From: Phytophthora quininea
Lineage: Eukaryota > Oomycota > Peronosporomycetes > Peronosporales > Peronosporaceae
Assembly: GCA_011947345.1 (NCBI GenBank)
Contig: JAAVTG010000252.1
Span: 1 to 58,047, forward strand
DNA length: 58,047 nt
Direction: 5' to 3'
Part shown: positions 10,991 to 21,087 of the stretch, in pieces
How positions within the stretch are numbered: position 1 is the first letter of the stretch
How the letters are laid out: every line of letters starts with the position of its first letter
The notes under the pieces: model-generated
The model's input: only the letters and a program-made list of their open reading frames with translations
Told to the model about the DNA's origin: nothing
The model's database searches: none
Program-made: the position numbers and the translations under genes

Positions 10991-11778
10991 CGTTGTGACC
11001 TACCGGCGTCTTGTGATGGCCACGCAGATGCAGACTATGTCGTCAAGGAAAAAAACCCACCGCTACCCGTTGCTTTTCAGGTGAACGAGACCATGTCGGA
11101 GCACCGCTGCGAGTCTCGCCGACCAACAATTCCGGAGTCGATGCTGCGTTGCCCACAGGACCTGCAAACTCAGCTCACACTTTGCTGCTGCGCTTTCAAA
11201 AGAGAGTGGGACCATCAACTTGAACTACGGGAGCCAATCATTTCGCTTAGCCATCTCCGACATTTTACAGGTATTTTGGCGCAAACTGAAGTTCAAACGG
11301 CGTGGCCACCTCGAGCATCTCGCCGTTCACAACGTGCTTTCCAGCAGCGATGCAATGTGGAGCGAGCTACGGCCAAAGTAAAAGAAATCAACGACATCGC
11401 TCTGGAACGTCTGAATCGACGACGCACGTGCGTCGACGAACAGCGGACCCGGCCAAAGCCGTCCGGAAGATTGGTTGCAAGGCGAGATCGGTGGCGGAGC
11501 CAAGCCAGCGTCTCAGCCTCCGCCGTCTTGCTTGGATTCGCGATGACTCGTTCCCCTGGGTTGAACTACGGGCGGCGTTCGTGTCGGAGAGCGGCCAGCG
11601 CCTCCTGCCGCATCACATTGGCAGCAACGACAGTGCAAAAGCACATGCGAGTCGTCAAGTAGATTTGAAAATGGCGATTAGTTCTCGGCCGCAGTGGGCA
11701 CCAGCGACCTTGGCAAGCGCGTTAGCGTTCGACAGAGTTCGCACTCGACGTTGTCGCGGCGACACCGCTTCCAACTGA
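10990..11778 (+). other. Probable protein-coding patch, unknown function, frame not resolved
   Basis: Not recognised. Coding-like stretches occur on the plus strand in different frames: YGSQSFRLAISDILQVFW followed by KLKFKRRGHLEHLAVHNV (about 11227-11335), KEINDIALERLNRR (about 11385), and SLRRLAWIRDDSFPWVELRA (about 11513-11573). TTTTCAG at 11080 and TTTTACAG at 11270 resemble intron 3' ends, so either introns or missing bases break the frame. A change at AAAGTAAAAG (about 11375) is again in an A-rich run. Probably one gene between EHD and the RING gene, but its limits and product cannot be stated. Confidence 0.3.
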
Positions 11779-11956
11779 TCTCTTTAGCGTGAAACCAGCC
11801 TTTTGTAGTGTATTCTGTTTGATTCAGCATTTGTGCCAAAAACTGTACCAGAATTTTGGCGGTCAAAACAGCGCTGCGGGACCAGCTGGGCATTTTCTCT
11901 TCTGGAACGCATCGGCCAAGGCCTCGAGCGCACGGCAACTCGCGCAGCGCCGGACC

Positions 11957-14373
11957 ATGGGAACCGGAGAAGCCATCAACCTGCCCGCGCCCATGAGCAG
12001 CTATCTGCCCCGAGCAGCGGCGCCATGGGCTTCCAGGGCGCCGGCGGCAGCAACCCGGAACAGCCGCAATACATGGGGCCGCCGCCCCCGGCACGTGCCT
12101 GGCCTGCTACAATCCGCAGGCCGACGTGCTGCTGGAGCCCTGCCGCCACACCTTCCACGGCGCCTGCGTGGAGCGCGCGCTGCAGGCCAAGGACAAGGTC
12201 TGCCCCACGTGCTGGACGCCCATTCAGACGCCCCGGAGGCTCGTGCCGCAGCAGTACGCGGCCATGCCGAGCATGGGACCGGTCGACGGCTACCCCGTGG
12301 ACAGCAAGGCCCACGTGCTGGACGGCACGTCGCACAACGCGGCGGCCGCAGCTGCAGCGGCCAACGCGTCCCCCAACGCCGCCGACGCAGGACAGCAGCA
12401 AACCCCGCAGCCAGCTATGCGCAAGGGCAAGTGGACGGCTGAAGAGAGCGCCTACTGCGACCGCCTCATTGAGGAGTTCAAGAAAGGGAACCTGCCCCTT
12501 GCAGAGGGCACGACACTGCGCACGTTCCTGTCCAAGCTGCTGAACTGCGACCCCATGCGCATCTCCAAGAAGTATACGGGCGACCAGTGCATCGGCAAGA
12601 TCATCTTCCGGCGACGAGAGGAGGAGGCCACGGACGACCTGGAGAACATCCGGAAGGAGCTGGCTGAGCTGGAGAAGACGTACCTGGAGAGGGAGCAGTA
12701 CAACCAGAGGAGACGCGAAAAGAGACTCGAGTCGGAGCTGTCAAGAGATAAGAATCGCTTCGCGGCAGCCAGGCAGATGGGGTACCCTGCAGCAGCTAAT
12801 GGCCCCCGGCAAGGCCTCCCCACCCGCAGCAGCAGCAACAGCAGCAACAGCACAGCAGCAACAAGGAGGCTATCCGACCACGGCTGCTGCAGTACAACAG
12901 GCACTGAGGAAGCCCGACCCAGGCGCGGTTGCCGCCGCCCAACAGGCGGCAGGATATGGAGCTGCTGGTCGTCCGGCGGGCATGCCGATTCAGCCGCCGC
13001 TGCATCCTCCACAGCAAAACAGTTCCATGTCTTCCCACATGTACAATGGAGACCACAGCAACGTGGCCATGCTCGGCATTGCAGGTGCGCAGAACCAGAG
13101 TCAAGCTCCACCCCAGCCAGGACAGGACGTCAAGCCGCCGACCAGCTCGGCCATGGAAAATGGAGCCTCGGGCGATGGGTTCCCACGCGTGTCATCGATT
13201 GATAGCTTCTCGTGCCTCTTTCCCCGCGTGGCAAGTATCGAAAACTTCCAGCATTCTGCATCGTCAAGCTTTGGTGGAATGAACCCTTCCGGATCGTACG
13301 CATCGACCGAGACGCAGAGTACGTCTACTAGCACCGCAACTGAGAACCTGCCTGGTGGTCTCCCAAGCCAATGTCCATTGGCGAGGGCCTAAACGCGTAC
13401 TTCCCGCGTATTCAATCATTGGAACAATTATCCAAGCTGTTGCAGGACCCTCCATCCAACAGTCCGCGGGGAGGAGCGTCGGGCCCCGTTATGCCGACTA
13501 CGGAGAGCTCTACTGAGAGCAACGGGCAGTCAATCAAGGAAGGACATCCCGTCGAAGGGATCCGAAGGAGGCTTGGAGAGGACACGATCAAAGTGGAGCA
13601 GCAGCGCGAGCCAGATGTCGATGCTCCAAGCAGCGACAAGAGTGACAAGAACAAAGCTAACAGCAGCGTCCAGTCCAGTGCACCGAGTGTGACAACCAGC
13701 TCAAGCAGCAACAGCGCTCCGAAGCGCTTGAGCCCCAGCCATAACCCGCCTACATCTTCGGGTTCAGGCAACCAGATTCAAATCCCAAAGCCGCTTAGCA
13801 AGATGCCGCGCAGCTCGTCGGGTATTTTCCCGCGCGTGCCTTCCATGGACAAGATGCCGCGTGTGCCTTCGATTGACAAAATCCCTCGGGTGGCATCGCT
13901 GGATAAACTGCCGCGAATCCCGTCGATGGACAAGCTCCACACGATGGGCGGGGGTCCACAGAGCAGCGCATTCCGAGGGTGCCGTCTATTGACAAGATGG
14001 CTCGTATTCCGAGCTCGGACATGCTCTCGCGCTTTGGCTCGAGCGACCACTTGAGCAGCTTCCTTCCTTCTCCAACCTGAGCTCGTTATCGACAAGTGCC
14101 TCGTACGACAAGCTGAGCTCGTTGGGCGGCGGAGCTGGATTCAGGTCGGGCTTCCCACGAAACTCCTCCATCGAAGATATTTTGTCGCTGGTGGCTTCGT
14201 CCGAGTCGACGGGAATGCCATCGAACGGGTCGACTCTGCAGCTGAGCGCGCTGGCTGCTGTGGCTGGGGAGGAATCGTCACACCTTGCTGGTGAGCGGAA
14301 ACGCCGGTTGGAAGGCTCGCAGCAGGACTCATCATTGCCAACTGAGAACAAGAAGGGCCGCTTGTCGGCGTGA
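11957..14373 (+). CDS. RING finger protein with SANT-like 'GKWTxEE' domain and RxxS repeats
   Basis: Likely an E3 ligase or chromatin/transcription factor; function not known. ATG 11957 (MGTGEAINLPAPMSSYLP). N-terminal RING: CLACYNPQADVLLEPCRHTFH, then C..C (VCPTCWTPI). Next a Myb/SANT-like stretch: KGKWTAEESAYCDRLIEEF, then TTLRTFLSKLLNCDPMRISK and FRRREEE, followed by a coiled coil (ELAELEKTYLEREQYNQRRR). The C-terminal half is Ser/Pro/Gln-rich with repeated PRVxSID units and ends in a basic stretch (ENKKGRLSA). Frame changes at C-runs 12008-12011, 12085-12089 and 13362-13364, plus near 12830, 13966 and 14075; the corrected length is a multiple of three (about 807 aa). RING and SANT-like parts are confident; the exact family name is not. 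Confidence 0.75.
13827..13938 (+). repeat. Tandem PRVPSxDK peptide repeats inside the RING/SANT gene
   Basis: Four consecutive units encode FPRVPSMDK, MPRVPSIDK, IPRVASLDK and LPRIPSMDK, 27 nt each. Related single units lie elsewhere in the same protein: FPRVSSIDS (about 13183), FPRVASIEN (13219), FPRIQSLEQ (13401), IPRVPSIDK and ARIPSSD (about 13970-14010), and FPRNSSIED (14152). Each contains R-x-x-S. Confidence 0.8.
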
Positions 14374-14705
14374 GGGCGCAGCAAGTCTGTCGCTTTCCAA
14401 CGCAAAGGAGCTTCTTCACTTCGGCTGGCTGGCTTAGAAGTCGCCGATCCAACGAGATTGAGCAGGATCGTCCAGGTGGTCCTCCTAACTATCGCTGTTT
14501 CTCACCTCCCGACTCACCAGACACGCAGCAACCGGGATACAAGGGCGACAACGCCATCAGCACTCTGCTACGAGCTTCTCATCTTTTCCTTTTGCCGCTC
14601 GCGCACGGGGCGGACCAGTAGTTGTAGTTATTGTAATAAGTGCGTGCCCTATTATCATAAAGGAAGCCGTTCATCTTGCCATCTTCCTGCCTTCCGATCA
14701 GATGA
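14374..14705. other. Intergenic, no supported gene
   Basis: 3' flank of the RING gene and 5' flank of the dehydrogenase. No motif-bearing ORF is seen; presumably terminator and promoter. Confidence 0.4.
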
Positions 14706-14712
14706 TCACTTT
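14706..14712 (+). promoter_or_regulatory. Oomycete initiator (INR) of the SDR gene
   Basis: TCACTTT fits YCAYTYY, 35 nt upstream of ATG 14747. An in-frame ATG at 14702 lies before the initiator and is therefore unlikely to be used. Confidence 0.55.
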
Positions 14713-14746
14713 CGATCCCGCGCAGAACCTCATACTTCACGACTCC

Positions 14747-15516
14747 ATGAGTGGCAAGACGGTCTTCATCACTGGCAGCAACCGCGGCATCGGGTTGGCC
14801 TTCGCGCGCCATTACGTGGGCAACAGCTGGAAGGTCATTGCAGCAGCTCGCGACGTCGAAGGCGCTTTGGATGTGCGTGGGGCCCAGAACTGTGTGGCTG
14901 GTGTTGATGCATTTACATGGTACAGCTGACTCGTCCTGCATTACAACAGCTCAAGGAGCTGGCAGTGTCCAAGATCGTCCAGCTGGACATCACCGACGAG
15001 AAGTCGGTCGAGAAGGTCGCGGAGCAGCTCAAGGGCGAGCCCATCGACCTGCTGATCAGCAATGCTGGCAAGAGCGGCGCTAGCACTCTGGCTGAGACCA
15101 CCAAGAGCGAACTCATGACGCTCTTCGAGGTGAACGCTGTTGGCCCCTTCCTCGTGACGAAAGCGCTGTTGCCAAATCTCAAGCTGGCGGTAGCGCAGTA
15201 CGGCGGGGCGACGGTGGCGCAGATCTCGTCCCAGCGAGGGAGTATCACACAGAACGACACGGGAGGCAAGTACGGCTACCGCTCGACGAAGGCGGCTCTC
15301 AACATGATTAACACCAGCCTGGCCATCGACCTCAAGGCCGACAAAATCACCACCCTGGCACTGCACCCTGGCTACGTGGTGACTCGCATGACGGGCCACA
15401 AGGGCGAAATCTCGCCGGAGGAGAGCGTCTCTGGACTCGCCAAGATCATCGCCGAAGTCAAGCCAGAGGACAGCGGCAAATTCTTCGAGTTCCGCGGCAG
15501 CGTCATGCCGTGGTAA
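14747..15516 (+). CDS. Short-chain dehydrogenase/reductase, C-factor-like
   Basis: NAD(P)-dependent oxidoreductase of the classical SDR fold; substrate unknown. Two exons, 14747-14872 and 14950-15516, joined in phase 0 across a 77-nt intron (GTGCGT..ACAACAG, with CTGAC branch-like sequence near 14925). 230 aa. Cofactor motif TGSNRGIG at the N-terminus, SNAG in the middle, and catalytic Ser (ISSQRGS) plus YxxxK (YRSTK). The C-terminal ISPEESVSGL and ending GSVMPW resemble C-factor/CsgA-type SDRs. The frame is intact. Confidence 0.9.
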
Positions 15517-15561
15517 AGCTCCGCAGTAATGGAAGGGAGAAAAGTGTCATGAGTTTTAGTG

Positions 15562-16020
15562 TTAGTCTACAGGCCTTCTGTCTACGGGACACACTCGACT
15601 GTACAGCATCCACTGGGCAATACACCGAGCATGGAAGACGTGGCCACAGGGCAGAGCCTCCGCTTCCTGCACGCTGTCGGCGATGTCTCCATCCAAGCAA
15701 ATGACGCACACGCAGTCGCCTTGGCTGAGTGGACAGGGGCATCTCTCCATCAGTTGCGTTGCAGCGGCATTCTGTGCCTGTCTTCTCTGCAGATACGCTG
15801 CCATGTTGGACGCGTTCCTGGTCGCCACTCGCAGCGTCGAAGCCAGTTGGCCGTGTCTCCCTCTGGGGGCAGCGGTTGCAGCTCTTCCGAGGCCAATTTC
15901 GAGGCAACTTCGCTGCAACGAGAGCGCCACCACGCGGGCGACTTGATGCACCAGTAGATTCTTGGGCGGAGCTTCGAGACCGAGCTGGCGGGGCCGTCTT
16001 CCGATGCGTCCGCGCTCCAT
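15562..16020 (-). CDS. RING-H2 finger protein, 152 aa
   Basis: Probable E3 ubiquitin ligase. A C3H2C3 RING sits at the C-terminus: CVICLDGDI, then LPCGHVFHARCIAQWM and CPVDRRPVD. The N-terminal 100 residues are basic and Ala/Arg-rich with no recognised domain; no transmembrane segment is seen. The start at 16020 is the most upstream ATG in an intact frame and is not independently supported. Tail-to-tail with the SDR gene (46 nt apart) and downstream of SSRP1 on the same strand. Confidence 0.75.
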   Translation of the reverse strand: MERGRIGRRPRQLGLEAPPKNLLVHQVARVVALSLQRSCLEIGLGRAATAAPRGRHGQLASTLRVATRNASNMAAYLQRRQAQNAAATQLMERCPCPLSQGDCVCVICLDGDIADSVQEAEALPCGHVFHARCIAQWMLYSRVCPVDRRPVD

Positions 16021-16141
16021 GTCGACGAGGTCAGTAACGACCGAAAAGTACAGCCAGATGGCTACACAACTACAACAGCACCAGCAAAGCTAAACCAAAG
16101 TGTATTAACCATCCAACTCCTGCAATTGCTCCACCTTGCAG

Positions 16142-17736
16142 CTACTCTGCGGACTTGTGCTTCTTGTGAGATTTCTTCTTCTTTTCTTCTTCTCCTTCTT
16201 GCCCGAAGACTCGCCTTCCTCAGCCACGTCCGAGTCCTGACCACTGAGCTCCTCGTCGCTAAAGTCGCTGGACGATTCGCCTGAGGCGTCGCCAGGGCCA
16301 AAGTCCGAGTCTTCTTCGTCCTCGTCGTCCTCAATCTCTCCTTCCTCGGGGCCAAGCTCCTCTAAATACTCGTTAAAATCGCGCTTCTTGGAGCCTGTCT
16401 GGGCCGCGCCGTGCGACTCCTTGAGGTTGCGGATGCGCAGCTTCTTGGACGTCAGGAACTGGCTCAACTCTGGGAATTCGCGTCGGTCGATGGCCGAGAA
16501 AATGTACTCGCGGGCAGCTTCCCCACCGACGGATTTGCAGCTCACCAACAGGTCAAAGTTGCGACTCGCGGACGAGCCACTTTGGCCAGCGTAGCGCTGG
16601 AACTCAATGTAGTCGATCTCCTCGTAGCGGATGAACGTCGTGGGCTTGTGGATAAACATGAACGACTTCTCGAGCGGGAACAGCACGCCGCTCTGGGCCT
16701 TCACGGCGCACTTGACGGCTCGGTCGCCGCTGTGGGTCTTGAACTTACCCGACGTGTAGACCTTCTTGCCGATGATGAACTTGAACAGCGTGGCGACGAT
16801 CTGGGGCAGCGCGCCCGACATGCGCTCGTGGATGTTTCCGTTGTACTTTTGATCTCCTCGACCGACATGTTGACGTCAATGTGGACGTCGTTCTTGCTCA
16901 GCTGCAACACCAAGTGCGGGTACCCTTGCTTGCCCTGTCGAATGGGCTCCTCCAGACTGATGACAAAGGCCGTGTTGATGCCGTTGGGCAGGTCCAGCAA
17001 GAAGCAGCGGTTGATGTTGGAGTACATGATCTTGTAGTCGAATGTCTTGCCGTGCATGCGCAGGAACGAGCCGTAGATCTCGACGCCGTAGCGGCCGCGA
17101 GGGGTGAGGAAGGTGCCGATGGTCTCGTCCAGGTCCACGATGCTCTTGCCCATGACGCTGCGGATGTTGGCCTTCTCCAGCACCTCCTGCCGGAACTCCT
17201 CGGCCGTCACCACCTCCTCCTCACCGTCCCCTGGGGCAGGTACAGTCGCATTTCCACCAGCGTCTCCTCGTCGCCCGCCACCGTGTCATCCTCGTGGAAC
17301 TGCAGCTCCACCTCGTTCTTGCCGGGCAGCGCGCACTGGGAAATCTGCTCCAGCGGCAGCTCCATGAGACTGGCGTTGGCGTCCCGAAAGTTGAGGTTGG
17401 GGCCCTCGAACTTCATGTCCCCCAGTTGCCGCCGCTGGCCGCCACCTTCTCCTGCTCCAGCTCGCGGTCGAAGTGGCTCTCCACGTGGCTCTTGAGCTGC
17501 GTCACATCCGCCGCCTTGAGCCCCGTGAAGCGCACGTACTTGCCGCCCTTCTGGTACACCTTGAGGTGGTGCGACTTGGGCCCCACGGGCGTCCACAGCA
17601 GCGTCACGATGTCGTCCTTCAGCAGCTTCTTCTGCGACTCAGTGGTGCGGCTGCGCCACAGCAGGCCCGAGGCCGACAGCACCAGCACACCCGCGCTGTG
17701 GCCCCAGAAGACGTTGCTCAGCGTCGCGTCCGACAT
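16142..17736 (-). CDS. SSRP1: FACT complex subunit SSRP1/Pob3 (no HMG box)
   Basis: Histone chaperone subunit that works with Spt16 during transcription and replication. N-terminal PH-like region (MSDATLSNVFWGHSAG.. KSHHLKVYQKGGKYVRF), then NWGDMKFEGPNLNF across a frame break, the central tandem-PH region (FLTPRGRYGVEIYGSFLRMH, SNINRCFLLDLPNG; SFMFIHKPTTFIRYEEIDYI), an acidic stretch and a short Lys-rich end (SHKKHKSAE). The animal/plant HMG box is absent, as in yeast Pob3; only 121 bp separate the stop from the RING-H2 start, so none is hidden downstream. Four one-base losses in runs: 17419-17423 (C5), 17228-17231 (C4), 16847-16850 (T4), 16182-16185 (T4). Adding four bases gives 1,599 nt, 532 aa. 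Confidence 0.92.
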
Positions 17737-17829
17737 CTTCAGCGAGTATTGGCGGGCGTTCGCGGGCTTTTGGCGTCTGTTGATCGGTGGCGGTAGATAG
17801 GAAGGCTAGTGTGACCGATCGATGGACGA

Positions 17830-17836
17830 AAAATGA
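17830..17836 (-). promoter_or_regulatory. Oomycete initiator (INR) of SSRP1
   Basis: Minus-strand TCATTTT fits YCAYTYY, about 94 nt upstream of the ATG at 17736. Confidence 0.4.
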
Positions 17837-18828
17837 CTGCAACGGCAACAAGTTTGATCACTGCCATGAACAAAGCGCAAATTCTGACACTGGAACGCGG
17901 TCCTTACTGCGCGAGATACGGAAGAGCTTAGTGTCTCGACAGTCGAAGAACTCCGACGCATATTTCGCGCTCAAAAACACCGGTATTTGGCTCAGTCAAG
18001 GATAGTCATTATCCAGCCCACGAGGACGATTCCCAAGACTGCTTCCACCAGACACAACATAGAACAGGATCCTCGAAAAGGTCTGTTGTTGTCTCGGTAG
18101 CATTCGCGACTATGAAGGAGGAGGAACTTGCTGCAGTTTACCAGCGGAGACCTGCCGCACACCGAAAGTAGTCGATCGCTGCATTGTGAAAGTGGATCAG
18201 CCGCGACGGATGCGCTTTGCCTCGGTCCCAAGCCTCCAGGCCTCTACTGGCAGCATAAAGTACCAGTGCTAGCAACACTACGTTGCCAGCTTGCGTACTG
18301 GATGAGAGATTGCAATGGAATTGGGCGACCCGGATGTATGTGTCCGCGCTGTGGAAATTTTACTTTGGGCCAAGCCTCCTTTACGGGTTTTGAGCCGCGC
18401 GAAGGCAATGAAAGACGCAGCACACCGAGTGGATATTTGATGCAGGAGGGGACTTGGACGCATGGAAGTCCATAGCACTGTAGTGTCCAGGATACCGAGC
18501 GTATGGCGACGTAGAGGCATTTCGCCAGCAGAACGAGATTGAAGGAACCCATCCGGAAAACGCTGCGTTAGACTTTGCTTCACCGACAAGGCGGCGAGTG
18601 CGTCGTGGCGAATTCAGTGGGTGCACAACGCGCCACCGTGATGACCCGGCAACAGCTAACGTAGCGGCTCGGCTCAACTGCAGTCTCATTTACCCGACAG
18701 ATGTCGAGCTCCGCGCATATCACCGAAAAGGATGTCCGCAACGAATTGAACCGCATCTCGGTATCTTGGCACGACGAGTTCAGGCGGCAGCACCATGTCA
18801 AGGCCCAGAAGCAGCACCAGACATGGAC
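17837..18828. other. Intergenic, about 1 kb without a supported gene
   Basis: Head-to-head interval between SSRP1 and the mucin-like gene. Several open frames of about 100 codons exist on both strands but none shows domain character or consistent codon usage. No repeat was recognised. Confidence 0.4.
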
Positions 18829-18844
18829 TCATTCTCCAATTTGC
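18829..18844 (+). promoter_or_regulatory. Oomycete INR plus FPR core promoter of mucin-like gene
   Basis: TCATTCT (18829-18835) matches YCAYTYY and AATTTGC (18838-18844) matches the flanking element MWTTTNC. Together they form a full oomycete supra-core about 95 nt upstream of ATG 18937. Confidence 0.7.
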
Positions 18845-18936
18845 TTTGTCCTGTTCACAAGCACAGCACCAACTCCAGCACCTGAGCCTGCTACATTTGC
18901 CACCTACTCCACAAAGCAGTACCCGATCCAAGCAAG

Positions 18937-21087
18937 ATGAACCTCAGCAAGATCCTCGCGCACCTCGCTCTGCTCTCACTGGCCGTGGGGTCTTTCACAG
19001 AGGCCTCAAACTCGGTCGTCGCTACCAACATGAACTCGCCGGTTCGTGCGCATGGTGGCGCGCGTAACCTTAAGGTTGCTGGCACGGGCACCGGAGTCAC
19101 CACCACCACGTCGAGCGGCGACTCCTACACGAGTACGAGTGGCACCGCGCAGCAAAGTACGACGGCCACCACCGCGAGCACTACGAGCGACACCGCACAA
19201 CAGAGCACGACAGGCACGTCGACCACTCAGGGACGGACACGGGCGCCACTACCACGAGCGGCGGTGACACCACGTCGACCGGAACCACGTCGACCGGAAC
19301 CACGTCAAACTGGGGAACCTCAGGAACCGACACCACTCAGCAGACCAGCGGTGGAGACACCGCTACAACCGGAACTGACTCGACTACGGACTGGGGAACG
19401 ACTGGCACTGGCACCACCGCCGAAGCCCCGTGCTCGAGCGACTCGGACACGACGTCGCAGCAGACAACGACCGGCACCTCGGGCTGGGGCACCACGGGCA
19501 CTTACTCTGGTACCGACACCTCGACTCAGCAGCAAACCAGCGGGACGGACACCACAAGTGGCACCGACACGACCTCGTGGGGAACGACTGGCACTGGCAC
19601 CACCGCCGAAGCCCCGTGCTCGAGCGACTCGGACACGACGTCGCAGCAGACAACGACCGGCACCTCGGGCTGGGGCACCACGGGCACTTACTCTGGTACC
19701 GACACGGCGGCTCAACAGACCAGCGGGACGGACACGACCTCCGGGTGGGGACCACAACCGGCACCGATACGACTACGGACTGGGGAACGACTGGCACTGG
19801 CACCACCGCCGAGGCCCCGTGCTCGAGCGACTCGGACACGACGTCGCAGCAGACAACGACCGGCACCTCGGGCTGGGGCACCACGGGCACTTACTCTGGT
19901 ACCGACACGGCGGCTCAACAGACCAGCGGGACGGACACGACCTCCGGGTGGGGGACCACAACCGGCACCGATACGACTACGGACTGGGGAACGACTGGCA
20001 CTGGCACCACCGCCGAGGCCCCGTGCTCGAGCGACTCGGACACGACGTCGCAGCAGACAACGACCGGCACCTCGGGCTGGGGCACCACGGGCACTTACTC
20101 TGGTACCGACACGGCGGCTCAACAGACCAGCGGGACGGACACGACCTCCGGGTGGGGGACCACAACCGGCACCGATACGACTACGGACTGGGGAACGACT
20201 GGCACTGGCACCACCGCCGAGGCCCCGTGCTCGAGCGACTCGGACACGACGTCGCAGCAGACAACGACCGGCACCTCGGGCTGGGGCACCACGGGCACTT
20301 ACTCTGGTACCGACACCTCGACTCAGCAGACCACCGGAAGTGCGACGAGTACTGGGACGACGGATACGGCGCAGCAATCTACGACATCCAGCACCACTAC
20401 CCAGGCCGGGACCACATCGGGCGCGATTTCGTGGGGACTACCGGCACGGAGCAAGCCGGCACGGTGAATGCTGCTGGATCGAGCACTACCACGGGCTCCT
20501 GGGGAACCAGCACGGGGGCCGAGACGCCTTGCTCCGGCTCGGCGGACACCACCACCGCCCAAACGGATACCACCACGCAAACAGGCACAGCCACCCAGAC
20601 TGGGGCGGCTACCCAGACTGCCACTGCCACTCAAACCGATACCGCGACGAGCACGTGGATTGAAGTGACAAACAGCCCGAGCACGGAGACAACGGCACCG
20701 ACCACTGACACGACTTCCTCAGCTACGTCGTCGACGTCCACGACTGCGATAACGGAGGCCCCAGTTGCCACGACAGAAGCTCCTATTGCTACAACGGAGG
20801 CCCCTGTTGCCACGACTGCTGCTCCTGTTGCAACGACCGCCGCTCCTGTTGCCACGACGGAGGCTCCCGCAGCCACCACCACCGCTCCTGCTGCCACCAC
20901 AGCCGCGCCTTCGACCACGTCGACGGGATCTACGTCCACGTCCACCTCCACGACGACATCCGCCACGAAGTCGGGCAAAACTGGTGTGTCTACCACCACC
21001 TCGGCGTCTTCGGGCACTTCCTCGGCGGATTCGTACACCGCGGCGCAGCAGACGGCCACGCAGTCTCGTCGTGCGCTTCGCCACTAA
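18937..21087 (+). CDS. Secreted Thr/Ser-rich mucin-like repeat protein
   Basis: Probable heavily O-glycosylated wall or adhesive protein. Signal peptide MNLSKILAHLALLSLAVGSFTEA is followed by a T/S/G-rich chain. Central array: five copies of a 62-68-residue unit (TAEAPCSSDSDTTSQQ .. GTSGWGTTGTYSGTD), each with a single Cys, one or two Trp and a Tyr. C-terminal array: seven-residue EAPVATT-type units. No GPI signal is seen. Although one frame is nominally open throughout, its middle 400 residues are an artefact: three single-base losses (19230-19232, 19747-19750, 20433-20436) shift and then restore frame. The composition of the array makes sense only with three bases added (2,154 nt, 717 aa). 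Function is inference; oomycete cyst-coat mucins are an analogy, not a match. Confidence 0.75.
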   Translation: MNLSKILAHLALLSLAVGSFTEASNSVVATNMNSPVRAHGGARNLKVAGTGTGVTTTTSSGDSYTSTSGTAQQSTTATTASTTSDTAQQSTTGTSTTQGRTRAPLPRAAVTPRRPEPRRPEPRQTGEPQEPTPLSRPAVETPLQPELTRLRTGERLALAPPPKPRARATRTRRRSRQRPAPRAGAPRALTLVPTPRLSSKPAGRTPQVAPTRPRGERLALAPPPKPRARATRTRRRSRQRPAPRAGAPRALTLVPTRRLNRPAGRTRPPGGDHNRHRYDYGLGNDWHWHHRRGPVLERLGHDVAADNDRHLGLGHHGHLLWYRHGGSTDQRDGHDLRVGDHNRHRYDYGLGNDWHWHHRRGPVLERLGHDVAADNDRHLGLGHHGHLLWYRHGGSTDQRDGHDLRVGDHNRHRYDYGLGNDWHWHHRRGPVLERLGHDVAADNDRHLGLGHHGHLLWYRHLDSADHRKCDEYWDDGYGAAIYDIQHHYPGRDHIGRDFVGTTGTEQAGTVNAAGSSTTTGSWGTSTGAETPCSGSADTTTAQTDTTTQTGTATQTGAATQTATATQTDTATSTWIEVTNSPSTETTAPTTDTTSSATSSTSTTAITEAPVATTEAPIATTEAPVATTAAPVATTAAPVATTEAPAATTTAPAATTAAPSTTSTGSTSTSTSTTTSATKSGKTGVSTTTSASSGTSSADSYTAAQQTATQSRRALRH
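19391..20330 (+). repeat. Five-copy tandem repeat, about 204 bp per unit, in the mucin gene
   Basis: Units begin at TGGGGAACGACTGG: 19392, 19578, 19781, 19985 and 20189. Spacings are 186, 203, 204 and 204 bp, then a partial unit. The 203-bp spacing comes from GGTGGGGACC at 19746-19753, where the later copies have one more G. Units are nearly identical at the DNA level. Confidence 0.9.
20755..20913 (+). repeat. 21-bp EAPVATT-type tandem repeats
   Basis: About seven units of GAGGCCCCAGTTGCCACGAC type, encoding EAPVATT, EAPIATT, AAPVATT, EAPAATT, TAPAATT. Typical mucin-like O-glycosylation region with Pro every seven residues. Confidence 0.8.

Noticed and set aside
18937..19070. RxLR-type effector reading of the mucin N-terminus
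   Set aside because: Signal peptide is present, but RAHGGARNL is not an RxLR motif and the rest is a Thr-rich repeat protein.
19712..20377. Long minus-strand ORFs inside the repeat array
   Set aside because: They repeat with the array period and are the mirror of GC-rich coding repeats; no start context or protein character.
18937..21087. A single uninterrupted 716-codon frame through the mucin gene
   Set aside because: Its middle part becomes Arg/Pro/His-rich and loses the repeat logic; the true repeat peptide reads in shifted frames and three one-base losses bring the frame back, so the uninterrupted reading is accidental.
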